In this document: positions 1 through 5,353 of the stretch, in pieces | Numbering within the stretch: position 1 is the stretch's first letter | Layout: each line of letters starts with the position of its first letter | Assembly: GCA_016868095.1 (NCBI GenBank) | Contig: VGHV01000179.1 | Location: 1-5,520, forward strand | Length of the DNA: 5,520 nt | DNA from: Betaproteobacteria bacterium | GTDB taxonomy: Bacteria; Pseudomonadota; Gammaproteobacteria; Burkholderiales; Burkholderiaceae_E | Reading direction: 5' to 3' | Translations under genes and position numbers: made by a program | Notes under the pieces: model-generated | The model's database searches: none | Seen by the model: the letters and a program-made list of their open reading frames with translations, nothing else | Told to the model about the DNA's origin: nothing

Positions 1-2
1 CG

Positions 3-200
3 ATCACAGGGGTGGATCCACAAACCGACCCTTTACTGAAAAAGCTTGCGAGCTTAGGCTTTTCTCAGCGCGCCTTACATGCTGTCATTCGGGTTGCGCA
101 AAGCATTGCCGATATGTTGGGCATAGCGAGTATTGATGAGCGCTGTCTTGCCTTGGCGAGCCAATTACGAAGGCTGCCAAGTTTTGATCGCTCAACTTAA
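3..200 (+). CDS. comM: ComM/YifB-family Mg-chelatase-like AAA+ ATPase, C-terminal fragment
   Basis: Partial gene: the frame is open from the left edge and stops at TAA 198-200, so the true start lies outside the window. About 65 residues are visible. They resemble the C-terminal Mg-chelatase helical domain of ComM/YifB proteins: a 'LASLGFSQRALHAVIRVAQS' block followed by 'IADMLG', an 'I' plus helix segment, and a terminal 'A..LRRL', matching the family pattern L..LG.S.RA...++.VA.+IAD......I...H+.EA..+R. Family members are cytosolic AAA+ helicase-like ATPases; ComM promotes branch migration during natural transformation in several gammaproteobacteria. The AAA+ Walker motifs would be upstream and cannot be checked. 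A GTG at base 12 is in frame but is not a credible start, because it would leave only this domain. The gene converges on otnI with a 43-bp gap. Assignment rests on a short segment. Confidence 0.72.
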   Translation: MTGVDPQTDPLLKKLASLGFSQRALHAVIRVAQSIADMLGIASIDERCLALASQLRRLPSFDRST

Positions 201-243
201 TCACGCGAAGTCCCATCACAAAATCAAGACGCGCGGTGAAACA

Positions 244-1050
244 TTAAAGCGCCCTCATCCATGCAAGCCCTTTGCTTGTACCGCCAGGGCTCGGATCTGC
301 AGGTCGGTACTCACAACCGATCCAAGCTTGATAACCCAAGCGATCGATCAAATCAAACAAAAAGCGATAGTTGATTTCGCCGCTATCGGGCTCATTGCGC
401 TGGGGTACCGAGGCTATTTGGATGTGGGCTGCACGCGCAAGCAAGCGCTCGATGTTTTTGGCAAGATCGCCGTGAACAATTTGACAATGATACAAATCAA
501 GTTGCAAAGCGAGTGCATCACTGCCAACTTCATCCAAGATTTCAATCGCATCATCTTGTCGATTTAAAAAATAGCCTGGTATGTCGCGGGGATTGATCGG
601 CTCGATTAAGCCTCGCAGGCCCTCACTTGCTAGGCGCTTGGCGGCATAACGCAAATTGTTCACATAACAATAACGCATCGCTGATCGATGCATTGCTTGC
701 TGCTGCGCACTCGCGCTTGTAACTTGCAAGCCTGCCATAACATGGACTTGCTTGGTGCCGAGATGTTTTGCATAGCTGATGGCAAGCTCAAGTGCATCGC
801 GAAACTCAGCCTCTCTGCCAGGTAGTGCAGCCAAGCCACGTTCACCAGCGTCCCAATGACCTGGTGGCAAATTAAAAAGAACGTTCTCTAAATCATGCGA
901 TTTAAGTTCCGCCTTTATTTGTTCTGGTGAAAAATCATAAGGAAACAAATACTCGACAGCCTTAAAACCATCGGCAGCGGCTGCCCCGAAACGTTCTAAA
1001 AAAGGCAGCTCTGGATAAAGCATCGACAAATTGGCGGCAAATTGGGGCAT
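244..1050 (-). CDS. otnI: 2-oxo-tetronate isomerase OtnI (hydroxypyruvate isomerase family)
   Basis: 268 residues, the normal length for the Hyi/OtnI TIM-barrel isomerases. The start 'MPQFAANLSMLYPELPFLERF' is typical of the family, followed by 'DGFKAVEYLFPYD' (28-39), 'NLPPGHWDAGERGLAALPGR' (60-79) and 'QVHVMAGL' (101-108). Expected active-site residues are present: Glu150 in 'LIEPINPRDIPGYFL', Asp185 and His188 in 'LQLDLYHCQ', Gln211 in 'HIQIASVPQRNEP', and Glu247 in 'WIGCEYRP'; in the family these bind the divalent metal and shuttle protons. In this operon the expected reaction is 2-oxo-tetronate (2-dehydro-L-erythronate) to 3-oxo-tetronate, feeding OtnK. A GAGGA sequence five bases upstream of the ATG supports the start. 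It is the last gene of the operon and ends in TAA facing the ComM-like gene. Hydroxypyruvate isomerase (Hyi) is the alternative name by sequence alone; the neighbours favour OtnI. Confidence 0.9.
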   Translation of the reverse strand: MPQFAANLSMLYPELPFLERFGAAAADGFKAVEYLFPYDFSPEQIKAELKSHDLENVLFNLPPGHWDAGERGLAALPGREAEFRDALELAISYAKHLGTKQVHVMAGLQVTSASAQQQAMHRSAMRYCYVNNLRYAAKRLASEGLRGLIEPINPRDIPGYFLNRQDDAIEILDEVGSDALALQLDLYHCQIVHGDLAKNIERLLARAAHIQIASVPQRNEPDSGEINYRFLFDLIDRLGYQAWIGCEYRPADPSPGGTSKGLAWMRAL

Positions 1051-1055
1051 GATCG

Positions 1056-1060
1056 TCCTC
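1056..1060 (-). promoter_or_regulatory. Ribosome binding site of otnI
   Basis: GAGGA on the - strand lies 5 bases before the otnI ATG (1048-1050). It gives otnI its own initiation site after the 49-bp otnC-otnI gap, in contrast to the coupled otnK-otnC junction. Confidence 0.6.
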
Positions 1061-1088
1061 GGTGCTTTGCAAAAAAAGGGCGTGGTTT

Positions 1089-1108
1089 AGCGTATTGACT
1101 TATACGCT
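1089..1108 (-). other. Stem-loop at the otnC stop codon
   Basis: A perfect 7-bp inverted repeat, AGCGTAT (1089-1095) and ATACGCT (1102-1108), with a 6-base loop. The otnC stop codon (1100-1102) lies in the loop and the first stem pair. In the transcript it is followed about 13 bases later by a run of seven U, too far for an ordinary intrinsic terminator. It could slow exonucleases, guide processing or lower otnI expression, or it may be chance. Confidence 0.4.
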
Positions 1109-1723
1109 TTGTGGAAACCGGGTCAAAAGCGCTTCACGTTGAGCTGCCGACAGGCATCGACAAGCCTTGCCATGCAAGCGCAAATGAATCGCAGCGGTTT
1201 GCTCAAGCTCTTCGGCAGTGTCAGCTGCGGCCTCAAGGCTCGAACCCGCCACAACCGGACCGTGGTGGGCAAGTAAAAGCGCATAAGCATGTTGCGAGGC
1301 TTCGCCAACGGCCTTGGCAAGCGAAAGATCGCCCGGCGCAAAATAAGGCAGCAGACGAAGGCGCCCGACTCGCATGACAAAGTAGGCTGTATAGGCTGGC
1401 AATACGTCTTCAGGGTCGATATCGGCAAGCAGCGATAAAGCAACCGATTGACTGCCGTGCAGATGAACAATCGCTTTGGCCTTCGGGCGGCTCGCATACA
1501 TGGCCAAATGCAAGGCGGCCTCTTTGGTGGGCGGGTCTCCACCACAATGCCGACCGCTCGGGTCAAGCGCTGATAAACGCTCTGGCGCAAGGCTATCGAG
1601 GCGAACGCCAGTGGGCGTCATTAAAAAGCCATCACCTTGTCGGATGCTGATGTTTCCGGTTGCACCATGCGTGTAGCCGCGCCGATGCAGGCTTTCGCCA
1701 AGTTGACATAGGGCATCACGCAT
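1100..1723 (-). CDS. otnC: 3-oxo-tetronate 4-phosphate decarboxylase OtnC (class II aldolase family)
   Basis: 207 residues from the ATG at 1723. The frame stays open to 1831, but those extra residues lie inside otnK and do not look like the family, so the inner ATG ('MRDALCQLGESLHRRGYTHG') is chosen. Class II aldolase/adducin features: 'GATGNISIR' (20-28), the phosphate-binding type loop; 'MTPTGVRLDSL' (35-45); Glu68 in 'TKEAALHLAMY', the position of the catalytic acid; His87 and His89 in 'IVHLHGSQSVALS', and His153/His154 in 'LLLAHHGPVVAG', the zinc ligands. The family includes fuculose-phosphate aldolase; OtnC members decarboxylate 3-oxo-tetronate 4-phosphate to dihydroxyacetone phosphate and CO2. 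The first 8 bases overlap the end of otnK, which suggests translational coupling; the Shine-Dalgarno is weak (TTGGA about 8 bases away). Another class II aldolase activity is possible by sequence alone, but the operon supports OtnC. Confidence 0.88.
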   Translation of the reverse strand: MRDALCQLGESLHRRGYTHGATGNISIRQGDGFLMTPTGVRLDSLAPERLSALDPSGRHCGGDPPTKEAALHLAMYASRPKAKAIVHLHGSQSVALSLLADIDPEDVLPAYTAYFVMRVGRLRLLPYFAPGDLSLAKAVGEASQHAYALLLAHHGPVVAGSSLEAAADTAEELEQTAAIHLRLHGKACRCLSAAQREALLTRFPQSV

Positions 1724-3179
1724 CAAGCAAATCCAAGGCCTTGGTGAAAAAGTCCTCTGCGCCAAAATTGCCTGATTTGAGCGCCAGGGCGAATCCTTGC
1801 AGGGATTCGGTCCATGGCACACCGGGATCAATTTGGGCGCCGATCTTGAGCAGCTTCACATCAAGTGCTTGAACGACCGCTCCTGAAGTCTCACCGCCCG
1901 CCACCACGAAACGTCTCACCCCGAAACGCTTGGCCTCTTTTGCGAGATCGGCCATCAAGGATTCAATCCAGGCACTGGCTATGTCGATACCGAGTGCATC
2001 TTGGACCTGCTTGACCGATTCGGCTTGCGCGGTGGCATAAACCAATAGCCTTGGAGGACGTGGCTTTGCATGTATAGCTTGTGCTTTGGAGGTCTGCTCA
2101 AATAAGCGCGCAAGACAAGCTACATAATCTTGCATCCAGGTGGCTTTTGCCTGCTCATCCCTGGCAAGCTTTAAGGGGTCGATTGCAAGCGATACATCGT
2201 TTGATGTTTTGGACTGTTGTAAAAAATGCTTAACTTGTGCCTGGCTGGCTAAGGAACATGAGCCTGAAAGAATCAGCCCTGGCCCGGTTTGCCGGGGTAA
2301 AAAGGCAACCGATTCATGGGTGCTTTGACCATGGGGGTTGTGGCCACCGGGGATCTCTCCACTGAGGCTTTCTCCGCTGGGGCTTTCTCCACTGGGGCTT
2401 TCTCCACTGAGGTTTTGGCCCATAGCGCCAGGTGCTTCAAAACCAATAGCAATGCCCGAACCGGCAACCACCAAGCTTTGCTCCATGACAAGCTTGCCAA
2501 GCACATGCAAATCCTGATCACTTGTGGCATCAGCAATGGCCATGCGAACGCCGTCTGCCTTAAGTTGCTCGATGCGCTGAGCGATGGCCTTTGGACCTTG
2601 GGCAATTATTTGATAGTCGATGAGACCGATGCGATGCTTGGACTGTCGCTGTAAGACTCGAACCAGGTTGCTGTCGGTCATCGGCGTGAGCGGGTGGTCC
2701 TTCATGCCCGAATCAGAAAGCAATTGGTCACCGACAAACAAGTGGCCGCGAAACACGGTGCGACCTCCTGCGGGAAAGGCCGGGCAGACCAAGGCAAAGT
2801 CAGCTTTAAGTGCCTCCATCAAGGCATCGGCAACCGGCCCGATATTGCCCTTATCGGTCGAATCAAAGGTTGAACACACTTTAAAGTAGCAACGCTTAGC
2901 GCCCCGGGCTTGCAGCCATTGCCAGGCTCGCAAGGACATGGCTTGGGCTTGAAGCGGATCGATGGTTCTAGATTTCAAGGCGACAACCACCGCATCGGTT
3001 TGGGCAAAAAGTTGCTTCTCATCGAGCGGCTCGCCCGCTGCATTCACAAAGCTTTTGCCTTCCTCGGGCAAGCCTAAAAGCTGCAAAGTACGCCAACCGG
3101 CACGCACAAGATTATTGGCCAGATCGGTCGCACCGGTGAAATCGTCAGCGATGCAAGCCAGCGAAAGCGAAGCACTCAT
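1716..3179 (-). CDS. otnK: 3-oxo-tetronate kinase OtnK (DUF1537 four-carbon acid-sugar kinase)
   Basis: 487 residues from ATG 3179; a longer in-frame start at 3239 lies inside ltnD and adds unrelated residues, while 3179 has AAGGA and GAGGG just upstream. N-terminal DUF1537 domain: 'IADDFTGATDLANNLVRAG' (10-28), 'KVCSTFDSTDKGNIGP' (100-115), 'CPAFPAGGRTVFRGHLFVGD' (132-151), 'HPLTPMTDSNL' (162-172). C-terminal nucleotide-binding domain: 'LILSGSCSLASQAQV' (from 302), 'GGETSG' (428-433), 'IDPGVPW' and 'LKSGNFGAEDFF' (467-478). All family signatures are present, so the enzyme should be active: ATP-dependent O-4 phosphorylation of 3-oxo-tetronate, giving the OtnC substrate. Length is about 60 residues above the roughly 420 usual for OtnK; much of the excess is a repeat-rich insert at about 257-291 in the interdomain linker. 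It lies 7 bp after ltnD and overlaps otnC by 8 bp, so it is surely co-transcribed. Confidence 0.92.
   Translation of the reverse strand: MSASLSLACIADDFTGATDLANNLVRAGWRTLQLLGLPEEGKSFVNAAGEPLDEKQLFAQTDAVVVALKSRTIDPLQAQAMSLRAWQWLQARGAKRCYFKVCSTFDSTDKGNIGPVADALMEALKADFALVCPAFPAGGRTVFRGHLFVGDQLLSDSGMKDHPLTPMTDSNLVRVLQRQSKHRIGLIDYQIIAQGPKAIAQRIEQLKADGVRMAIADATSDQDLHVLGKLVMEQSLVVAGSGIAIGFEAPGAMGQNLSGESPSGESPSGESLSGEIPGGHNPHGQSTHESVAFLPRQTGPGLILSGSCSLASQAQVKHFLQQSKTSNDVSLAIDPLKLARDEQAKATWMQDYVACLARLFEQTSKAQAIHAKPRPPRLLVYATAQAESVKQVQDALGIDIASAWIESLMADLAKEAKRFGVRRFVVAGGETSGAVVQALDVKLLKIGAQIDPGVPWTESLQGFALALKSGNFGAEDFFTKALDLLDA
2341..2415 (-). repeat. 15-bp tandem repeat inside otnK (5-residue P/L-S-G-E-S units)
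   Basis: Four adjacent 15-bp units are visible at 2356-2370, 2371-2385, 2386-2400 and 2401-2415 (+ strand consensus TCTCCACTGGGGCTT, with one to three differences between units). A fifth, degenerate unit (about 10 of 15 bases) sits at 2341-2355. The length is a multiple of three, so the frame is kept; on the coding strand it reads as LSGES, PSGES, PSGES, LSGEI, PGGHN, and then fading units PHGQS and THESV (OtnK residues about 257-291). This is a polar, glycine- and proline-rich linker between the two kinase domains. Confidence 0.9.
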
Positions 3180-3183
3180 GCAG

Positions 3184-3194
3184 CCCTCATCCTT
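3184..3194 (-). promoter_or_regulatory. Ribosome binding site of otnK
   Basis: Read on the - strand, AAGGA (3190-3194) and GAGGG (3184-3188) lie directly before ATG 3179, about 10 and 4 bases away. The site overlaps the ltnD stop codon (TGA, 3187-3189), so ribosomes finishing ltnD are placed at the otnK start. It decides for the start at 3179 rather than the upstream in-frame candidate at 3239. Confidence 0.65.
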
Positions 3195-4233
3195 GGTCAG
3201 ATTGTTTGGCGGGCAAGTCAATCCCCGTGAGTTTGGCAAAAAACTGGATCACTGCGGCATCGTCCTCAAGCCCGTGGCCTGCTGCGCTTGCTGCCAAATA
3301 CATTTGGTGGGCGGTTGCCGAAAGCGGCAGCGGAAAAGGCAATTTGCGCGCGCTATCGAGCACGATACCTAAGTCTTTGACAAAAATATTGACCGCCGAC
3401 AAAGGCGTGTAATCGCCTTGCAAAATATGTGGAACGCGATTTTCAAACATCCAGGAGTTGCCTGCGCTGTTGCTTATTACCTCATAAAGCGCATTTGGGT
3501 TGGCACCGCTCCGGATGCCGAGCGCCATGGCCTCGGCCGCAGCGGCGATATGTACCCCTGCGAGCAATTGATTGACCATTTTCACGGTTGATCCAACACC
3601 GATCGCTTCGCTCAATTGATAGCACCTGGCTGATACCGCATCAAGCAAGGGCTTGACCTTGTCAAAGCCTTGCTTGGGCCCAGAGCCCATCACAGTCATC
3701 GAAGCCTGTGCAGCCTTTGCTGGCCCCCCTGAGACGGGGGTATCGAGCATAAGGACTCCGTACTGAGCCACTCTGTTGGCCAAGGCACGCGCATCATCGG
3801 GCGCAACGGTTGCGCAAGCCAGGATGACCGAGCCTGCTCGCATGCGGCTTTGCTGAGGATCGGGGCCTAAAAGACCGTGTTCTTCAAAGAGCACCGCCTC
3901 GGTTTGAGCGGCATTGACCACCATCACCATCACTGCATCGCAATGGGCAAGTTCCGCCGCCCGTAAGCAGCTATGCCCGCCAAGATCGCTAAAGGCTTTA
4001 CGCGCCGTATCGCGCAAATCGCAACCCCAAACTGAAAAGCCAGCACGCAAAAGACTCGAAGCGGCCCCAAAACCCATGGCGCCTAAACCAATGACACCAA
4101 ATGAATGATTTGGACCAGGCTTGCCGCTTGAGGCCTCGGCCTCGCTGCCAACTGTGGTTATGCTTGACGTCTGAGTATCGCTTTGCGCGACTTGTTGCTG
4201 ATTCGCGCGATTATCTTGATTCGGAGTATTCAT
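3187..4233 (-). CDS. ltnD: L-threonate dehydrogenase LtnD (3-hydroxyisobutyrate dehydrogenase family)
   Basis: 348 residues from ATG 4233; a normal family member is near 300. The Rossmann fold begins at 'FGVIGLGAMGFGAASSLLRAG' (45-65; GxGxxG 49-54). Asp72 in 'VWGCDLR' at the end of the second strand favours NAD over NADP. Next come 'DTPVSGGPAKAAQASMTVMG' (164-183), the substrate-binding loop, and 'GVGSTVKMVNQLLAGVHIAAAAEAM' with the catalytic Lys218 and Asn221; the C-terminal helical domain includes 'FVKDLGIVLDSAR'. The expected reaction is L-threonate + NAD+ to 2-dehydro-L-erythronate, the first pathway step. D-erythronate dehydrogenases in related operons are short-chain dehydrogenases, so this fold points to threonate. 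Residues 1-44 are polar and low in complexity and are not part of the family core; no ATG, GTG or TTG follows them before the GxGxxG motif, so this start, or one further upstream, is forced. The Shine-Dalgarno is weak (GAAGA). Other 3-hydroxyacid dehydrogenase substrates are possible. Confidence 0.87.
   Translation of the reverse strand: MNTPNQDNRANQQQVAQSDTQTSSITTVGSEAEASSGKPGPNHSFGVIGLGAMGFGAASSLLRAGFSVWGCDLRDTARKAFSDLGGHSCLRAAELAHCDAVMVMVVNAAQTEAVLFEEHGLLGPDPQQSRMRAGSVILACATVAPDDARALANRVAQYGVLMLDTPVSGGPAKAAQASMTVMGSGPKQGFDKVKPLLDAVSARCYQLSEAIGVGSTVKMVNQLLAGVHIAAAAEAMALGIRSGANPNALYEVISNSAGNSWMFENRVPHILQGDYTPLSAVNIFVKDLGIVLDSARKLPFPLPLSATAHQMYLAASAAGHGLEDDAAVIQFFAKLTGIDLPAKQSDQG
4223..4226 (+). 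promoter_or_regulatory. Ribosome binding site of the racemase gene
   Basis: GGAG lies 8 bases before GTG 4235. No comparable site precedes the alternative in-frame ATG at 4277 or TTG at 4331, so the GTG start is preferred even though it lengthens the protein by about 32 residues beyond the family core. The site is inside the start of ltnD on the other strand. Confidence 0.5.
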
Positions 4234-4234
4234 C

Positions 4235-5353
4235 GTGTCGTCTTCAAATCCCAAGCATCCCATCGGCAGCGCTGCAATGCAACCCGGCACTGATCAAGGC
4301 GCTTGCTCGCCACTTCAAGCCATTAAGCCTTTGCAAGGCTTAAAGGTCGTCGAATTGCATGCAATCGGCCCGGTACCCTTTGCAGGCTACATCTTGGCTC
4401 AACTCGGTGCCCAAGTCATTCGGGTAAGCCCTCCTTCCGATCCACAACTTGGCGTTGGGGTAGCAGCGCGTTTTGACTTGCTCAACAGCAACAAATCAGC
4501 CCATGCCTTAGACTTAAAGAGTCGCCAAGGTCTTGATGCGCTTGAAGCCTTACTTGAGGATGCTGACCTCTTGCTCGAGGGCTTCAGACCGGGGGTTTTA
4601 GAACGCTTAGGACTTGAGCCAAAAAGCGTTCTTGATCGTCACCCAAGACTTGTCATCGGTAGGCTTTCAGGCTGGGGCCAACAAGGGATCTGGGCCGATC
4701 GTGCTGGCCACGATATCAATTATCTGGCTGTGGCAGGTATTCTTCATGCCATCGGCCCCTCCCAAACACCGGTTGTGCCATTGAATTTGATTGGTGATTT
4801 CGGCGGAGGCACGATGCATTTATTGCTTGGCGTTTTGTGTGCGCTCTTGCAGCGCAGCCAAAGCGGCAAAGGCATGGTGGTGAGCACCAGTATTCTGGCA
4901 GCCTCGGTTGGCCTGACACCGATGTTTTACGGACTGATTGCAGCGGGCATTTGGCATTTGCAACGCGAGCATAATTTACTTGATGGCGCAGCACCGTTTT
5001 ATCGTGTGTATCGTTGTGCCGATGATAAATATGTTGCTGTGGGTGCAATCGAAGCTAAGTTTTATCGCGAACTCTTAAAGCTTACCGGCCTTGAGGGCAA
5101 ACTCGATGCCGGCAAACAGCACGATCGGGCAAGTTGGCCTGCAAGTGCTGAGGCCTTGGCTCAAGCCTTTGCCGGCAAGACACGCGATCAATGGGCATCG
5201 CTTGCCGAGCGCGTCGATGCCTGCGTTGCACCAGTGCTCGATTTCATCGAGGCAAGTCAATATGCTCACAATCTTGATAACGCACTTTATGAACAAGGCG
5301 AGCAACAGGCTTTCGTGCGCCCCGGTCAGGTCTTAGGATTTAGCCGCTTGTGA
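4235..5353 (+). CDS. Alpha-methylacyl-CoA racemase (CaiB/BaiF CoA-transferase family III)
   Basis: 372 residues from GTG 4235, which has a GGAG site 8 bases upstream. The family core starts at 'LQGLKVVELHAIGPVPFAGY' (33-52), a typical AMACR beginning, so residues 1-32 are an extension; ATG 4277 is an alternative start. Further signatures are 'LLNSNKSAHALDLKS' (82-96), 'LLEGFRPGVLERLGL' (113-127) and 'SGWGQQGIWADRAGHDINYL'. Catalytic residues known from mycobacterial MCR are all present: His159 (GHDINY), Asp188 (NLIGDFGGG) and Glu273 (VGAIEAKFY). The enzyme should epimerise 2-methylacyl-CoA esters at C-2, as in branched-chain or sterol side-chain breakdown. It ends at '...VLGFSRL', where relatives continue past 'PRFSRTP' with a further 20-30 residues, so the C-terminus looks truncated. 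It is divergent from the otn operon and has no evident metabolic link to it. Confidence 0.88.
   Translation: MSSSNPKHPIGSAAMQPGTDQGACSPLQAIKPLQGLKVVELHAIGPVPFAGYILAQLGAQVIRVSPPSDPQLGVGVAARFDLLNSNKSAHALDLKSRQGLDALEALLEDADLLLEGFRPGVLERLGLEPKSVLDRHPRLVIGRLSGWGQQGIWADRAGHDINYLAVAGILHAIGPSQTPVVPLNLIGDFGGGTMHLLLGVLCALLQRSQSGKGMVVSTSILAASVGLTPMFYGLIAAGIWHLQREHNLLDGAAPFYRVYRCADDKYVAVGAIEAKFYRELLKLTGLEGKLDAGKQHDRASWPASAEALAQAFAGKTRDQWASLAERVDACVAPVLDFIEASQYAHNLDNALYEQGEQQAFVRPGQVLGFSRL
4323..4343. promoter_or_regulatory. Palindrome, possible operator upstream of ltnD
   Basis: Perfect inverted repeat with 9-bp arms, TTAAGCCTT (4323-4331) and AAGGCTTAA (4335-4343), around a 3-base centre TGC. It lies 90-110 bp upstream of the ltnD ATG, where the operon promoter or operator must be, because there is no intergenic space. 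It also codes for the conserved racemase segment around 'KPLQGLK', so it may be a coding coincidence or an mRNA hairpin. I found no second copy by eye. Confidence 0.3.

Noticed and set aside
201..239. Possible bidirectional terminator between the ComM-like gene and otnI
   Set aside because: Only a 7-bp stem with a bulge and a 20-base loop can be drawn (TCACGCG with CGCGGTGA), with no T-run on either strand; not supportable as a terminator.
133..567. 144-codon + strand open frame opposite otnI
   Set aside because: It overlaps the end of the ComM-like gene and is antisense to a clear OtnI; its translation shows no domain or family pattern.
1123..1590. 155-codon - strand open frame inside otnC
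   Set aside because: It is an out-of-frame shadow of otnC, whose own frame has all class II aldolase motifs.
1790..1809. 7-bp perfect inverted repeat (CGAATCC / GGATTCG) near the 3' end of otnK
   Set aside because: It lies within conserved coding sequence (the 'ESLQGF' region), has no T-run, and is 67 bp before the next start; most likely chance.
1724..1831. Longer otnC beginning at 1831
   Set aside because: The extra 36 residues are an alternative frame of the conserved otnK C-terminus and are unlike class II aldolases; ATG 1723 gives the normal family length.
2962..3372. 136-codon + strand open frame across the ltnD-otnK junction
   Set aside because: Antisense to two well-supported enzymes, composition is non-protein-like, and no ribosome site is seen.
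4164..4169. TTGACG as a -35 box for the racemase
   Set aside because: Good match to the consensus, but no acceptable -10 hexamer lies 15-19 bases downstream, so no promoter is called.
4266..4275. GCAGCGCTGC 10-bp palindrome near the ltnD start
   Set aside because: Five-base arms without spacer are expected several times by chance in a window this size, and it is in racemase coding sequence.
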